DNA from: Aquabacterium sp.
Lineage (GTDB): Bacteria; Pseudomonadota; Gammaproteobacteria; Burkholderiales; Burkholderiaceae_C
DNA: 64,000 nucleotides
Reading direction: 5' to 3'
Assembly (NCBI GenBank): GCA_023266355.1
Contig: JAHFQM010000001.1
Coordinates: forward strand, 62,001 to 126,000
The notes below the pieces were generated by a model, which was not told the origin of the DNA, made no database searches, and worked only from the letters and a program-made list of their open reading frames with translations. Position numbers and translations under genes: made by a program. Positions 45,021 to 53,868 of the stretch are shown here, in pieces; the first letter of the stretch is position 1; each line of letters starts with the position of its first letter.

Positions 45021-45950
45021 TCAGGGGTGGCGCGACAGGAAGTCCTGGTAGGCCAATGCAATGCCATCTTCCAGCCCGGTGCGGGCCTGCCAGCCCAGGC
45101 CATGCAGCCGCGAGACGTCCATCAGCTTGCGCGGCGTGCCGTCGGGCTTGCTGGTGTCAAAGCTCAGCTCGCCCTGGAAGCCGACCACCTTGACCACGGT
45201 CTCGGCCAGTTCGCGGATGGTCACGTCGGTGCCCGTGCCGATGTTGACCAGCGGGCCGTCGTAGCCTTGCTGCATGAGGTGCACGCAGGCATCGGCGAGG
45301 TCATCGGCATAGAGGAATTCGCGCATGGGCGTGCCCGTGCCCCAGACGACCAGGCTCTTGTCACCGCGACGCTGGGCTTCGTGTGCCTTGCGGATGAGCG
45401 CGGGCAGCACGTGGCTGTTGTTGAGGTCGTAGTTGTCGTTGACGCCGTAGAGGTTGGTCGGCATCACGCTGATGTACTGGCGACCGTGCTGGGCGTTGAA
45501 GGCCTCGCAGAGCTTGATGCCGGCGATCTTGGCGATGGCATAGGGCTCGTTGGTCGGCTCCAGCGGGCCGGTCAGCAGGTAGTCTTCCTTGAGCGGCTGT
45601 GGCGCCATCTTCGGGTAGATGCAGCTGGAGCCCAGGAACATTAGGCGCTGCACGTCAGCCACATGGCAGGCGTGGATCAGGTTGGCCTCGATGACGAGGT
45701 TCTGATAGAGGAAGTCGGCGCGGTAGACGTTGTTGGCCTGGATGCCGCCCACCTTGGCCGCGGCGATGAAAACGTAGTCGGGGCGCTCGGTGCGGATGAA
45801 GTCATGCACGGCCCGCTGGTCGAGCAGGTCGAGCTCGCTGCGGTCGCGCGTGATGACCTGGTCGAAGCCGGCAGCCTGGAGTCGGCGCACGATGGCCGAA
45901 CCCACCATCCCTTTGTGCCCGGCCACGAAAATCTTGGAATTTGGGAGCAT
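45021..45950 (-). CDS. fcl: GDP-L-fucose synthase
   Basis: A 309-residue bifunctional 3,5-epimerase/4-reductase that turns GDP-4-keto-6-deoxymannose into GDP-L-fucose with NADPH. KIFVAGHKGMVGSAIVRRL is the cofactor loop; FLGSSCIYPKMAPQPLKED and the catalytic YAIAKIAG are diagnostic, as is MREFLYADDLADACV. I start at 45950; in-frame codons as far as 46184 are not conserved. It is the first gene of the very long leftward EPS run, so its upstream gap probably holds the promoter. It would be served by both gmd copies. Confidence 0.97.
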   Translation of the reverse strand: MLPNSKIFVAGHKGMVGSAIVRRLQAAGFDQVITRDRSELDLLDQRAVHDFIRTERPDYVFIAAAKVGGIQANNVYRADFLYQNLVIEANLIHACHVADVQRLMFLGSSCIYPKMAPQPLKEDYLLTGPLEPTNEPYAIAKIAGIKLCEAFNAQHGRQYISVMPTNLYGVNDNYDLNNSHVLPALIRKAHEAQRRGDKSLVVWGTGTPMREFLYADDLADACVHLMQQGYDGPLVNIGTGTDVTIRELAETVVKVVGFQGELSFDTSKPDGTPRKLMDVSRLHGLGWQARTGLEDGIALAYQDFLSRHP

Positions 45951-46170
45951 GTCTGCGTTTGCGGTTGAATCCTGAGGAGCCCCTCTCTGAGCCCGAAAAC
46001 CCGTTTGGGTTCCCGGGTAACCCCTCGGATGGGCGGGTCCCAGGATAGTCCGAAAGGACTCTGGCGGCGAGTGTATCGACGGAAGATGACACTTCGACTG
46101 CCCTCCACGGGACGCAGAGGCCCCGATCTCGGCGCCCTCAAGCGGGGTGGTGCAGTTCAACGTGCAATGA

Positions 46171-46197
46171 GAAACGCCGCTCATCGAGCGGCGTTTC
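46171..46197. terminator. hairpin terminator after wecG-like gene
   Basis: A perfect 12-bp stem GAAACGCCGCTC/GAGCGGCGTTTC with a 3-nt loop, 39 bp after the WecG/TagA stop and upstream of fcl. On the minus strand the stem ends TTTC followed by TCATT. This is typical of the AAACGCC/GGCGTTT terminators of betaproteobacteria and probably ends the wecG-like transcript. Confidence 0.75.
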
Positions 46198-46235
46198 GGG
46201 GGTGGCGGGCCTGGCGGGTGCCGGAGGCCGGCGCG

Positions 46236-47111
46236 TCAGCGTGTTTCTTCGTGCTGCGAGCTGCTGTGACCCAGCAACATGGATTTCGCCATCCGGTAGA
46301 CGAACACGCTGTTGGTCACGGCGTAGCGCTTGGCCAGGCGGCGTGGCTCGCTGATCAGGCGGTGCAGCCACTCCATGCCGATCTTTTGCATCCACAGCGG
46401 AGCGCGTTCGATGGTGCCAGCGTGGTAGTCAAAAGCGGCACCGACGCCCAGCATCACGGCCTTGATGCGGCCGCGGTGGCTGGCCATCCAGGCTTCCTGT
46501 TTGGGGCAGCCCAGGCCGACGAACACCACATGGGCGCCCGACTTGTTGATTTGATCGACGTAGGCCTGGTCTTCTTCGGCCGTCAGTGCGCGGAAGGGTG
46601 GCGATTCCAGGCCGACGATTTTCAGTTTTGGGAAGGCTGCTTTGACGCGGACCATCAGGCGGTCCAGGGTGTCGTTGCTGCTGCCGTAGAAGAACACGGA
46701 CTGGCCCAGTTGCTCGGCCACGCCCAGGTAGCGCCACATCAGGTCGGGGCCGTTGATGCGTTGCTGGCTGGAGAAGCCTTCGCGGCGCAGGGCCCAGGCC
46801 ACCGGGGCGCCATCGGGCAGTGCGAGGTCGGCCTGTGCGATCACGTGGTTGAACGTGGCTTCCTGGCTGGCGGTCACGACAGAGTGCACATTGCACAGCG
46901 CCACGAAACGCGACTGACGATGCGCTGCCCACCCCGCGATGCGCGAGATGGCCTCCTCCCAGGAGGCAGCATCGATGTGCGAGTCGAGAACGTTTGCGCC
47001 GCGACGCATGAAGGCCTTGCTAGGAGTGGTCTGCTTGACGCCCGCGAGCATACGTTCGCGTTCGGTCAGAGACAGTGTCGGGTAGCCAAAATTGGGATCA
47101 GGATGTCTCAT
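46236..47111 (-). CDS. WecG/TagA/CpsF family glycosyltransferase
   Basis: A 291-residue GT26-family transferase, the group that includes N-acetylmannosaminuronyl and N-acetylmannosaminyl transferases acting on lipid-PP-GlcNAc. Signatures are CNVHSVVTASQE, LPDGAPVAWALRREG, RINGPDLMWRYLG, FVGLGCPKQEAWMASH, GVGAAFDYHAGTIERAP and the C-terminal WLHRLISEPRRLAKRY. I start at 47111, where MRHPDPNFGYP begins; residues upstream are not conserved. It is a monocistronic unit with its own 418-bp upstream region and a strong terminator. Confidence 0.9.
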   Translation of the reverse strand: MRHPDPNFGYPTLSLTERERMLAGVKQTTPSKAFMRRGANVLDSHIDAASWEEAISRIAGWAAHRQSRFVALCNVHSVVTASQEATFNHVIAQADLALPDGAPVAWALRREGFSSQQRINGPDLMWRYLGVAEQLGQSVFFYGSSNDTLDRLMVRVKAAFPKLKIVGLESPPFRALTAEEDQAYVDQINKSGAHVVFVGLGCPKQEAWMASHRGRIKAVMLGVGAAFDYHAGTIERAPLWMQKIGMEWLHRLISEPRRLAKRYAVTNSVFVYRMAKSMLLGHSSSQHEETR

Positions 47112-47529
47112 ACCACCCACCTCGGGGATGCTGGTGTTGCCATCGGTCACCGGACCGACGAACCATGGGACCAAGTTTACGAGTCGCGTTATTCGCCAAA
47201 GTTCAGGGAAAGCGCTCGGTCCGTCGGAGGATCCCCCCAAGCGCGGTGTGAAATGTCACAAAGCGTCAGTAAGAGCGCTTTGGGGCTGAGGGAGTTCCCC
47301 TGGTTCGGTGCGAAAGGCGCCGAGATCCGGTGTCGTTTTGAGGGGCGCACTCGGTGCGGAGTTGCGCGCCACCCCGTGGGTGCAGGGGTGCGACTGGCGT
47401 TCTTCCCCAATTGACGCTGTTGGACGGAACTTATGGGCGGTATGCGCCACAATGAAAGGCGTTCTACAGGCGCAGGGGGACGGATGGACTGTCCGCCCTT
47501 GCCCTCTCCCTCTCGCCTTTTTCCTGCTG
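47112..47529. promoter_or_regulatory. 418-bp divergent regulatory region between wecG-like gene and exosortase B copy 2
   Basis: No gene is supported here. It must carry promoters for both directions. The visible structure is a 14-bp dyad TGTGA-AATG-TCACA at 47247-47260, enclosed by a 9-bp inverted repeat AAAGCGCTC (47209-47217) and GAGCGCTTT (47273-47281). A TTGACG at 47412-47417 could be a -35 element, but no well-spaced -10 is seen. Confidence 0.45.
47247..47260. promoter_or_regulatory. palindromic operator candidate TGTGA-N4-TCACA
   Basis: Perfect 5-bp half sites like those of CRP/FNR-family regulators but with a 4-nt rather than 6-nt spacer. It lies about 135 bp upstream of the wecG-like start and 270 bp upstream of xrtB copy 2. 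The regulator cannot be named. Confidence 0.35.
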
Positions 47530-48441
47530 ATGACCGTTCCTGCACACCCACCTGACTCTGGTCGCGATCGCATCAACCGCGCTGCTGGCATGCTCCAGGC
47601 GCTGCCCGCCATCGTTGTGTTCATGCTGGCGTTTGCTGTGCTTTACGCTGGCACCTACATCCAACTGGCTCACACAGTCTGGTCCACGGACGAGCAAGGC
47701 CACGGGCCGCTCATCCTGGCTGCCTCTGCGTGGCTGCTGTGGACGAAGAGGGATGAGATCTTTGACGGTCATCCGCAGCCTGCGCCATGGCTTGGTTTTT
47801 CCCTCATTGGATCGGCACTGGCCATGTTCGTTGTGGGCCGATCTCAGTCGGTCATCGAAATTGAGGCGTTCAGTCAAATTCTTGTGCTGGCTGGCGGCTT
47901 GGTGTTGCTCCAGGGCAAGCGTGGATTGAAGCTCGCGTGGTTTCCGCTGGCCTTCTTGCTGTTCGTTGTTCCGCTGCCTGGCTCGCTTGTTCAGGCCATC
48001 ACGATGCCCCTCAAGAGTGCAGTGTCCGTGGTTGCCGAGGAGATCCTTCATCAATTTGGCTACCCCATTGCGCGCACGGGCGTCACGCTCGTGATTGGCC
48101 AGTATCAACTGCTTGTCGCGGACGCCTGTTCGGGTTTGAACTCGCTGTTCACGCTGGAAGCGCTCGGGTTGCTGTACATGAACCTGATGGCTTACAAGTC
48201 CCGTGCACGCAACATCGCGCTGGCCATCATGATCGTGCCGATTTCGTTCATCTCGAACATCACCCGCGTCATCGTTCTGGTGTTGATCACTTACTACTAC
48301 GGCGATGAGGCAGGGCAAGGCTTCGCACACGATTTTGCAGGGATGGTGCTGTTCATGGTGGCGCTGGTCTTGACCTACGGGTTTGACAGGTTGCTGGCAC
48401 GTTTCGTTGATGACGAAGGAGGCGCCCGTGGCCGTCGCTGA
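47530..48441 (+). CDS. xrtB: exosortase B, copy 2
   Basis: A 303-residue membrane protein, paralogous to the gene at 40564-41484. STDEQGHGPLILAASAWLL is the N-terminal loop and the triad residues fall at the same numbers: C200 in LVADACSGLNSLF, R246 in FISNITRVIVL and H267 in GQGFAHDFAG. Start at the ATG at 47530 is chosen for equal length with copy 1; further in-frame codons upstream exist. It opens the second, rightward EPS operon and overlaps epsI copy 2. Confidence 0.9.
   Translation: MTVPAHPPDSGRDRINRAAGMLQALPAIVVFMLAFAVLYAGTYIQLAHTVWSTDEQGHGPLILAASAWLLWTKRDEIFDGHPQPAPWLGFSLIGSALAMFVVGRSQSVIEIEAFSQILVLAGGLVLLQGKRGLKLAWFPLAFLLFVVPLPGSLVQAITMPLKSAVSVVAEEILHQFGYPIARTGVTLVIGQYQLLVADACSGLNSLFTLEALGLLYMNLMAYKSRARNIALAIMIVPISFISNITRVIVLVLITYYYGDEAGQGFAHDFAGMVLFMVALVLTYGFDRLLARFVDDEGGARGRR
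48416..48422 (+). promoter_or_regulatory. strong ribosome binding site deciding a GTG start
   Basis: AAGGAGG, 5 nt before the GTG at 48428-48430 of epsI copy 2 and inside the end of xrtB. It favours GTG over the ATG at 48410, which has no such site. Confidence 0.7.
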
Positions 48442-49138
48442 CCGAACACCCCATCGATTCAAGCTGCCTGTGGCGGTGCTGGTTGCTGCGGCATTGATGC
48501 TTTGCGCGCTCGGTCTTTCTGAGTGGATGAAGCCTCGTCGCGTTGTCGCCGAGGAGCTTTCACCCATCGCCATGCCAACCTTGTTGCCGGAGCAGTTCGG
48601 AGATTGGCGCATCAATCGGTCTGGGCCTGCGGTGATCTTCGATCCCACAGTTGAAGCGACCCTCAAGCAGGTTTATTCACAGACCTTGAATGTGACCTAC
48701 ACGAACAGCAAGGGCCAATCCATGATGCTGGCCTTGGCGTACGGCAAGAACCAGAACTCATGGAACACCGCAGCGCATCGCCCCGAGTTCTGCTACAGGG
48801 CGCAGGGCTTCGTTGTGAATGAGCGCGGCAAGGGGCGGTTGGAACTGAATGGTCACAGCATCGAAGTGATTCGTTTGGCGGCTGACAGAGGTGGCCTCCA
48901 TGAGCCGATCACATACTGGGTGACGCTGCATGATTCTGCGGCGACGCCGGGACTGAGCCGCAAGCTTCAGCAGATCCGTTATGGACTGCAGGGCATGATC
49001 GTGGATGGGTTCCTGGTTCGCATTTCATCGTTCGGTGCAGACGAGGCCGAGCAGTTCAACCTCCAGCGGGAGTTCATGCGCGACCTTGAGCGTGCAGTGT
49101 CTCCTGAGCAACGTCCGCGCCTCTTCGGCCGGAACTGA
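48428..49138 (+). CDS. epsI: EpsI family protein, exosortase-associated, copy 2
   Basis: A 236-residue EpsI-type protein. One N-terminal membrane segment (LPVAVLVAAALMLCALGLSEW) precedes a periplasmic domain with FGDWRINRSG, VYSQTLNVTYTN and the conserved Cys segment HRPEFCYRAQGF. It has the same architecture as copy 1 but is clearly diverged from it in sequence. It starts at a GTG preceded by AAGGAGG and overlaps xrtB by 14 bp; an ATG start at 48410 would add 6 residues. gmd copy 2 follows after 11 bp. Confidence 0.88.
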   Translation: MAVADRTPHRFKLPVAVLVAAALMLCALGLSEWMKPRRVVAEELSPIAMPTLLPEQFGDWRINRSGPAVIFDPTVEATLKQVYSQTLNVTYTNSKGQSMMLALAYGKNQNSWNTAAHRPEFCYRAQGFVVNERGKGRLELNGHSIEVIRLAADRGGLHEPITYWVTLHDSAATPGLSRKLQQIRYGLQGMIVDGFLVRISSFGADEAEQFNLQREFMRDLERAVSPEQRPRLFGRN

Positions 49139-49149
49139 TGTAAATCACC

Positions 49150-50301
49150 ATGAATCAGAAAAAGAAAGTGGCCCTGATCACGGGCGTGACGGGGCAGGAC
49201 GGCGCTTACCTGGCGGAGTTCCTGCTGGGCAAGGGCTACGAAGTGCATGGCATCAAGCGCCGCTCATCGCTGTTCAACACCGACCGCATCGACCACCTCT
49301 ACCAGGACCCGCACGTCAACAACCGCAACTTCGTGCTGCACTACGGTGATCTGACCGACTCCACCTCCCTGGTGCGCATCGTCCAGAAGGTCCAGCCCGA
49401 CGAGATCTACAACCTGGCTGCGCAGTCCCACGTGGGCGTGAGCTTCGAAGAGCCCGAGTACACCGCCAACGCCGACGGCCTGGGCGCGCTGCGCCTGCTG
49501 GAAGCCATCCGCATCCTGGGCCTGGAGAAGAAGACCCGTTTCTACCAGGCCTCGACCTCCGAGCTCTACGGCCTGGTGCAAGAAATCCCCCAGAAGGAAA
49601 CCACCCCCTTCTACCCGCGCAGCCCCTACGCGGTGGCCAAGATGTACGCCTACTGGATCACGGTGAACTACCGCGAGGCCTACGGCATGTACGCCTGCAA
49701 CGGCATCTTGTTCAACCACGAGAGCCCGGTGCGCGGCGAGACCTTCGTGACCCGCAAGATCACCCGCGCCATCAGCCGCATTGCGCTGGGCCTGCAGGAC
49801 TGCCTGTACCTGGGCAACATGAGCGCGCTGCGCGACTGGGGCCACGCGCGTGACTACGTGGAAATGCAGTGGCTGATGCTGCAGCAAGACAGCGCAGAAG
49901 ACTTCGTCATCGCCACCGGCGTGCAGTACAGCGTGCGCCAGTTCGTGGAGTTCGCCGCGAAAGAGCTGGGCGTGACGGTGAGCTTCGAAGGCGAAGGCGA
50001 GGCCGAAGTGGGCCGCGTCACGAAGATCGAGCCGGTGACCAACGCCCAGGGCGAGGCCGAGATCCTGGCCAAGTGCCAGGTGGGCGACGTGATCGTCAAG
50101 GTGGACCCGCGCTACTACCGCCCGACCGAGGTCGAGACGCTGCTGGGCGACCCGAGCAAGGCCAAGGCCAAGCTGGGCTGGACGCCCAAGACGACGCTGG
50201 CCGAGCTGGTCAAGGAGATGGTCATCAGCGACTACACCTCGGCCAAGCGCGACAACCTGGTCAAGCAGGCCGGGTTCCAAGCCTACGACTACCACGAGTG
50301 A
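49150..50301 (+). CDS. gmd: GDP-mannose 4,6-dehydratase, copy 2
   Basis: A 383-residue enzyme nearly identical to gmd copy 1. It begins [21 protein letters not shown], so only the first few residues differ, plus Lys for Arg in LVKEMVIS. Catalytic YAVAK and the GETFVTRKI segment are present. The reaction is GDP-mannose to GDP-4-keto-6-deoxymannose. It lies between epsI copy 2 and a flippase in the second assembly line, and its stop overlaps the GTG start of the flippase. Such high similarity at DNA level implies recent duplication or ongoing gene conversion. Confidence 0.97.
   Translation: MNQKKKVALITGVTGQDGAYLAEFLLGKGYEVHGIKRRSSLFNTDRIDHLYQDPHVNNRNFVLHYGDLTDSTSLVRIVQKVQPDEIYNLAAQSHVGVSFEEPEYTANADGLGALRLLEAIRILGLEKKTRFYQASTSELYGLVQEIPQKETTPFYPRSPYAVAKMYAYWITVNYREAYGMYACNGILFNHESPVRGETFVTRKITRAISRIALGLQDCLYLGNMSALRDWGHARDYVEMQWLMLQQDSAEDFVIATGVQYSVRQFVEFAAKELGVTVSFEGEGEAEVGRVTKIEPVTNAQGEAEILAKCQVGDVIVKVDPRYYRPTEVETLLGDPSKAKAKLGWTPKTTLAELVKEMVISDYTSAKRDNLVKQAGFQAYDYHE
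49168..50301 (+). repeat. gmd: inverted repeat arm 2 (gmd copy 2)
   Basis: Counterpart of 41468-42595 in the opposite orientation. Identity begins a few codons into the gene and runs to the stop codon; flanking DNA is unrelated. Confidence 0.9.
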
Positions 50302-51566
50302 ATTGGGTGCGTTTGCTCAGGTCGCCTGCGATTTGGGCTCTGGGCGACCAGGTCCTGGTGTCGGCAGGGAATTTCACGATGACGCTGCTCGTTGCGCGCT
50401 GCGTCACGCTGGATGATTTCTCTGCCTTTGGGTTGACAACCATCTTGTTGTGGTTCGTCAGCGCCATCCATCGGTCGTACCTGACGCAACCTCTGGCCAT
50501 TGCTGCAGTCGGCGAATCTCCTGCGCTGTGGGGGGCGCGCCTCAAGAAGGTGCTGCTGTTGCAGTTCCTTGGTTGGCCCTGTGTGGCCTTGCTCTTCATG
50601 GGTGTGGCTTTGCGATACCTCCCGTCAATGGCAGTGGCCGTGGCGGCATCGGTTTTCACGTCTGCCTTCCTGCTGCAGGAAACCATGAGGCGGATGCTGT
50701 TTGTGTTGGGCCGAATGCAGCGAGTGAGTGCGCTGGATGGTCTGGCCTACGGCGGACAGCTGATGGTGGCGGCCTGGTGGGGCTGGTGGGTCAACGAGAC
50801 TGCCCCGCTCGCCTCGCTGTTGCTGCTGGCTTCTGTCCCCTTCTTTGCGTCGGCTTGGTTCGCCTATGCCAGTCTTCCGCCCGAGGCGCGTCACGCTGTT
50901 TGGCCCGATCAACGCGGAATTCGACGCGCAGCTGCGGAGCATTGGTTGGAATCCCGTTGGGTGTGTTTCAGTCAGTTGTTCATGTTTGGCTCGTTCATGC
51001 TCGTGCCCTTCCAGATTGCGGAGTGGGGCAAACCGATCTGGGTGGCGCAGTACAACGCGGCCGGGTCCATCCTCAATGGACTCAACGTCATCCGACAGGC
51101 GCTGGGCAACCATTTGCCGATCGAGGCTGCGCGCCAATTCCATGAGGGCGGCGCCGAGGCATTGCAAGCCTATCTGTGGAAGTCTGCTGCCTGGATTCTG
51201 GGCTTGTCCATGTTGATCATGGTGGTGCTGGTGGGGTTTGGGCAGGTGCTGGTGGACTTGTTGTTCGGAGATCGCTTCGGTGAAGCGGTGGGCTTGCTGC
51301 CTCACGCAGCGGTGGGGCAGTTCCTGACGATGTTCACGCTCGTGTCGCAGGCTGGGGCACTGGTCATCCGGCGCACTGAACAAGTCTTCTGGGCTTATGT
51401 GGTGGGAACCATCCTCTCGTTTTCATTGGCGCCTGTGATGATTCCGCAGTGGGGATTGCTGGGCGCGGTCTGGCTTTCCAACATTGGCGTTTTGGTGCCA
51501 GCGCTGTGGCATGTGGTGGCGTTTCGCCGAGACCTGCGCTGCGTTGCCCAGGAGCAGCGAACATGA
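50298..51566 (+). CDS. oligosaccharide flippase (Wzx-like), line B
   Basis: A 422-residue MOP-superfamily membrane protein with about 12 TM segments. It begins [26 protein letters not shown], typical of Wzx with a helix carrying Q-x-L-x-S-x-x-N-F, and continues with [22 protein letters not shown]. The GTG start at 50298 overlaps the gmd stop (GTGA); a GTG at 50307 is an alternative. It would translocate lipid-linked repeats of the second line. The next gene overlaps by 4 bp. Confidence 0.78.
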   Translation: MNWVRLLRSPAIWALGDQVLVSAGNFTMTLLVARCVTLDDFSAFGLTTILLWFVSAIHRSYLTQPLAIAAVGESPALWGARLKKVLLLQFLGWPCVALLFMGVALRYLPSMAVAVAASVFTSAFLLQETMRRMLFVLGRMQRVSALDGLAYGGQLMVAAWWGWWVNETAPLASLLLLASVPFFASAWFAYASLPPEARHAVWPDQRGIRRAAAEHWLESRWVCFSQLFMFGSFMLVPFQIAEWGKPIWVAQYNAAGSILNGLNVIRQALGNHLPIEAARQFHEGGAEALQAYLWKSAAWILGLSMLIMVVLVGFGQVLVDLLFGDRFGEAVGLLPHAAVGQFLTMFTLVSQAGALVIRRTEQVFWAYVVGTILSFSLAPVMIPQWGLLGAVWLSNIGVLVPALWHVVAFRRDLRCVAQEQRT

Positions 51567-52774
51567 AAGTTCTTCTGTCGGCATTTGCCTACTCTCCCAT
51601 CCTCGGCTCTGAGTGCGGCGTGGGTTGGCACTGGGCGCGGGTCTTGGCAAGGCATCACGATGTGACCGTGCTCACCCACGCCTGGTTCAAAGACGACGTG
51701 GAGCAGGCTTTGGCGTCATGCCCTCAGCCGAACCTGAAAGTGGTCTACTTCGGCGTCGACCCACTTGCCGGCACCTTCACGCGGGCGCATCTGGACAGTC
51801 AGGTTTATTACGCTTGGTGGCAATGGAGAGTGCTTCCGCTTGCAAAAGCACTGCACCGGCGTGAGCACTTTGATGTGGTCCACCATTTGACTTGGGGCAC
51901 GATCCGGTATCCCAGCTGGCTGGGCATGCTGGGCGCGCGCTTCATCGTCGGGCCCCTGGGAGGCGGTGAACGTGCGCCTGCCCGCTTTTTCTCCGGTTTG
52001 CCCATCAAGCAGCGCCTGAAAGAGGTGCTCAGAGACTTGGTGCTCTGGTCATTCAAGGTGGATCCGATCACCCAGTTTGCGCTTTCTCGCGCGGAGCACA
52101 TCTTTTGCAAGACCAGGGACACGGCAGAGTTCTTGCCGCCTCACTTGGCGCGCAAGGCCCAGGTCTGCATGGAGATTGGCGCCCCTGCTGTTGTTGAGCG
52201 CCCAACGCGCGTGGCGCGAACACGCACGCGCTTCCTTTTTGCGGGTCGTCTCATCCCATTCAAGGGCCTGCATCTGGCCGTTGATGCATTGGCCGAGGCC
52301 GTCAGGCGCGGGGCGGATGTGGCGTTGTTGGCGGTGGGAGACGGACCTCTGCGCGAAGTGATCCTTGCACAAGCGTCCAGGAACGAACTGGGCGATCGGT
52401 TTGAGTTGCGCGCCCGCGTGCCGCAGTCAGAGTTGATGCAGCTCTACCAAGAAGCCGATGCTTTTTTGTTTCCGAGCCTGCATGACTCCAGCGGCAATGT
52501 GGTGCTGGAGTCTTTGTCTCGCGGCTTGCCGGTGATCTGCCTGGACCTGGGGGGGCCAGCTTGTTTTGTGAACGATCAATGTGGTGTGATCGTGGCCTCA
52601 CAAGGCAAAACACGCGCCGATTTGGTGAGTGCCCTGGCTGATGCGATCGTGGCTCATGCTGCCCAAAGCGATGCAGACCGCAGTGCCATGAGCCGTGCCG
52701 CTTTGCAGCAAGCGAGCAGTTTGACCTGGGAGCGACAAGTGACGGCTGTTTACGGGGCGCTGCATGAGCGTTGA
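51563..52774 (+). CDS. family 4 glycosyltransferase
   Basis: A 403-residue GT-B transferase. [25 protein letters not shown] is a typical start with a glutamate/glycine-rich loop. RFLFAGRLIPFKGLHLAVDAL opens the donor domain and FLFPSLHDSSGNVVLESLSRGLPVICLDLGGP contains the nucleotide-sugar site. AGGAG lies just before the ATG, which overlaps the flippase stop (ATGA). Donor unknown. Confidence 0.87.
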   Translation: MKVLLSAFAYSPILGSECGVGWHWARVLARHHDVTVLTHAWFKDDVEQALASCPQPNLKVVYFGVDPLAGTFTRAHLDSQVYYAWWQWRVLPLAKALHRREHFDVVHHLTWGTIRYPSWLGMLGARFIVGPLGGGERAPARFFSGLPIKQRLKEVLRDLVLWSFKVDPITQFALSRAEHIFCKTRDTAEFLPPHLARKAQVCMEIGAPAVVERPTRVARTRTRFLFAGRLIPFKGLHLAVDALAEAVRRGADVALLAVGDGPLREVILAQASRNELGDRFELRARVPQSELMQLYQEADAFLFPSLHDSSGNVVLESLSRGLPVICLDLGGPACFVNDQCGVIVASQGKTRADLVSALADAIVAHAAQSDADRSAMSRAALQQASSLTWERQVTAVYGALHER

Positions 52775-53867
52775 AAACGCCAAGCTGGCATACCTGGACG
52801 CCCTGCGCGCTGGGCTGGCCGTGTGGGTGTTCTGGGGGCACCTGTCGGGGTATTGCGGTTGGCATGTGCCCGTGCTGTCTACCCCAGGTGCGGCGGTTGA
52901 CTGCTTCATGCTGGTATCCGGCTTCTTGATGGTTTACACGACCCGCAGCACGCTGGGAACGGCAACCACCGTACACAACGCCATGGCTTTTTATCTGGGG
53001 AGATTTTTCCGGATCGCGCCCCTCTACTATCTGACGCTGCTTGTTTGTGCGCCGGTGGCCGCGGAGTGGGACCAGTTGCGCACGCAGTGGCACCAGGCAC
53101 TGCACGGTCCCCATGCCGTCGGCTATGAGGAGATGACGGGGCTGGCCACTTGGTCTGGTGTTGTGGCGCATCTGACCTTCGCCTTTGGGTTGATCCCTTC
53201 ATTGGTCAGTTCGGTGCCCTTGCCCGACTGGAGCCTCTCACTTGAAATGCAGTTCTACCTGCTCTTCCCTTTGATGGCGCCTTGGGCTTGGCGGCATCCT
53301 GTCGGCCGTGTTGCGGTGGTGATGACGAGCGCCGTGCTATCTTGGCTGACGCCCATCTACTTTGGCAGTTACACCGAGCCAGGCGCTTGGTTCCACTTCG
53401 TTCAGCCCAGCATGCTCTTGTTCAAGCTCAATGTGTTTGTGGCGGGCATGTTGCTTGCGGCATGGCATGCCCGCGGAGCGCGTTGGGGTGGGGCGGCCTT
53501 GTCGACGGTGGTGCTGGTGGCCGCCTCTTTGGCCACTTCGCGCCCGCAGGTCTGGATGTTCGTCGCATTGTTCATGTACCTTCTGAGCTCACCGACATCC
53601 GGGCTGGCCGCGTTTTTTTCACGCCGCGTGTTCGGGAAATTGGGGGACTGGAGCTATGGCATTTACCTCATCCACATATTCCTGGTGTTTCCCGTGTTGT
53701 GGTGGCTAGAGCAGCACTGGAGACTCTCTGCTTTCAGTCCTGCACAGCGATTTGCGATCGCGGCGCCGGTCTGCACTGTGGTCGTCTTGGCGGTGTCGGC
53801 GTTTCTGCACCGCGCCATCGAGATGCCAGGGGTGAAATTCGGTCGTCGCTTCATGCCCAGGAGGTGA
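52764..53867 (+). CDS. acyltransferase family 3 (polysaccharide O-acyltransferase)
   Basis: A 367-residue protein with about ten hydrophobic segments. LAYLDALRAGLAVWVFWGHLSGYCG has the conserved catalytic-type His; CFMLVSGFLMVYTTR, YLGRFFRIAPLYYLTLL, DWSLSLEMQFYLLFPLM and KLGDWSYGIYLIHIFLVFPVLWW are family landmarks. Composition matches its neighbours, unlike the acyltransferase at 24622-25683. The start overlaps the GT4 stop by 11 bp. It would acylate the EPS of line B at the inner membrane. Confidence 0.9.
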   Translation: MSVENAKLAYLDALRAGLAVWVFWGHLSGYCGWHVPVLSTPGAAVDCFMLVSGFLMVYTTRSTLGTATTVHNAMAFYLGRFFRIAPLYYLTLLVCAPVAAEWDQLRTQWHQALHGPHAVGYEEMTGLATWSGVVAHLTFAFGLIPSLVSSVPLPDWSLSLEMQFYLLFPLMAPWAWRHPVGRVAVVMTSAVLSWLTPIYFGSYTEPGAWFHFVQPSMLLFKLNVFVAGMLLAAWHARGARWGGAALSTVVLVAASLATSRPQVWMFVALFMYLLSSPTSGLAAFFSRRVFGKLGDWSYGIYLIHIFLVFPVLWWLEQHWRLSAFSPAQRFAIAAPVCTVVVLAVSAFLHRAIEMPGVKFGRRFMPRR

Positions 53868-53868
53868 C

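Noticed and set aside
45951..46184. N-terminal extension of fcl by 78 codons
   Set aside because: Not conserved in sequence type; the family N-terminus KIFVAGHKGMVG begins just after the ATG at 45950.
47412..47455. TTGACG with possible -10 elements upstream of exosortase copy 2
   Set aside because: No -10 hexamer falls at 16-18 nt spacing; kept only as a remark in the intergenic entry.
41468..50301. Composite transposon explanation for the gmd duplication
   Set aside because: No transposase, terminal inverted repeat or target duplication is seen; the similarity stops at the gene ends.
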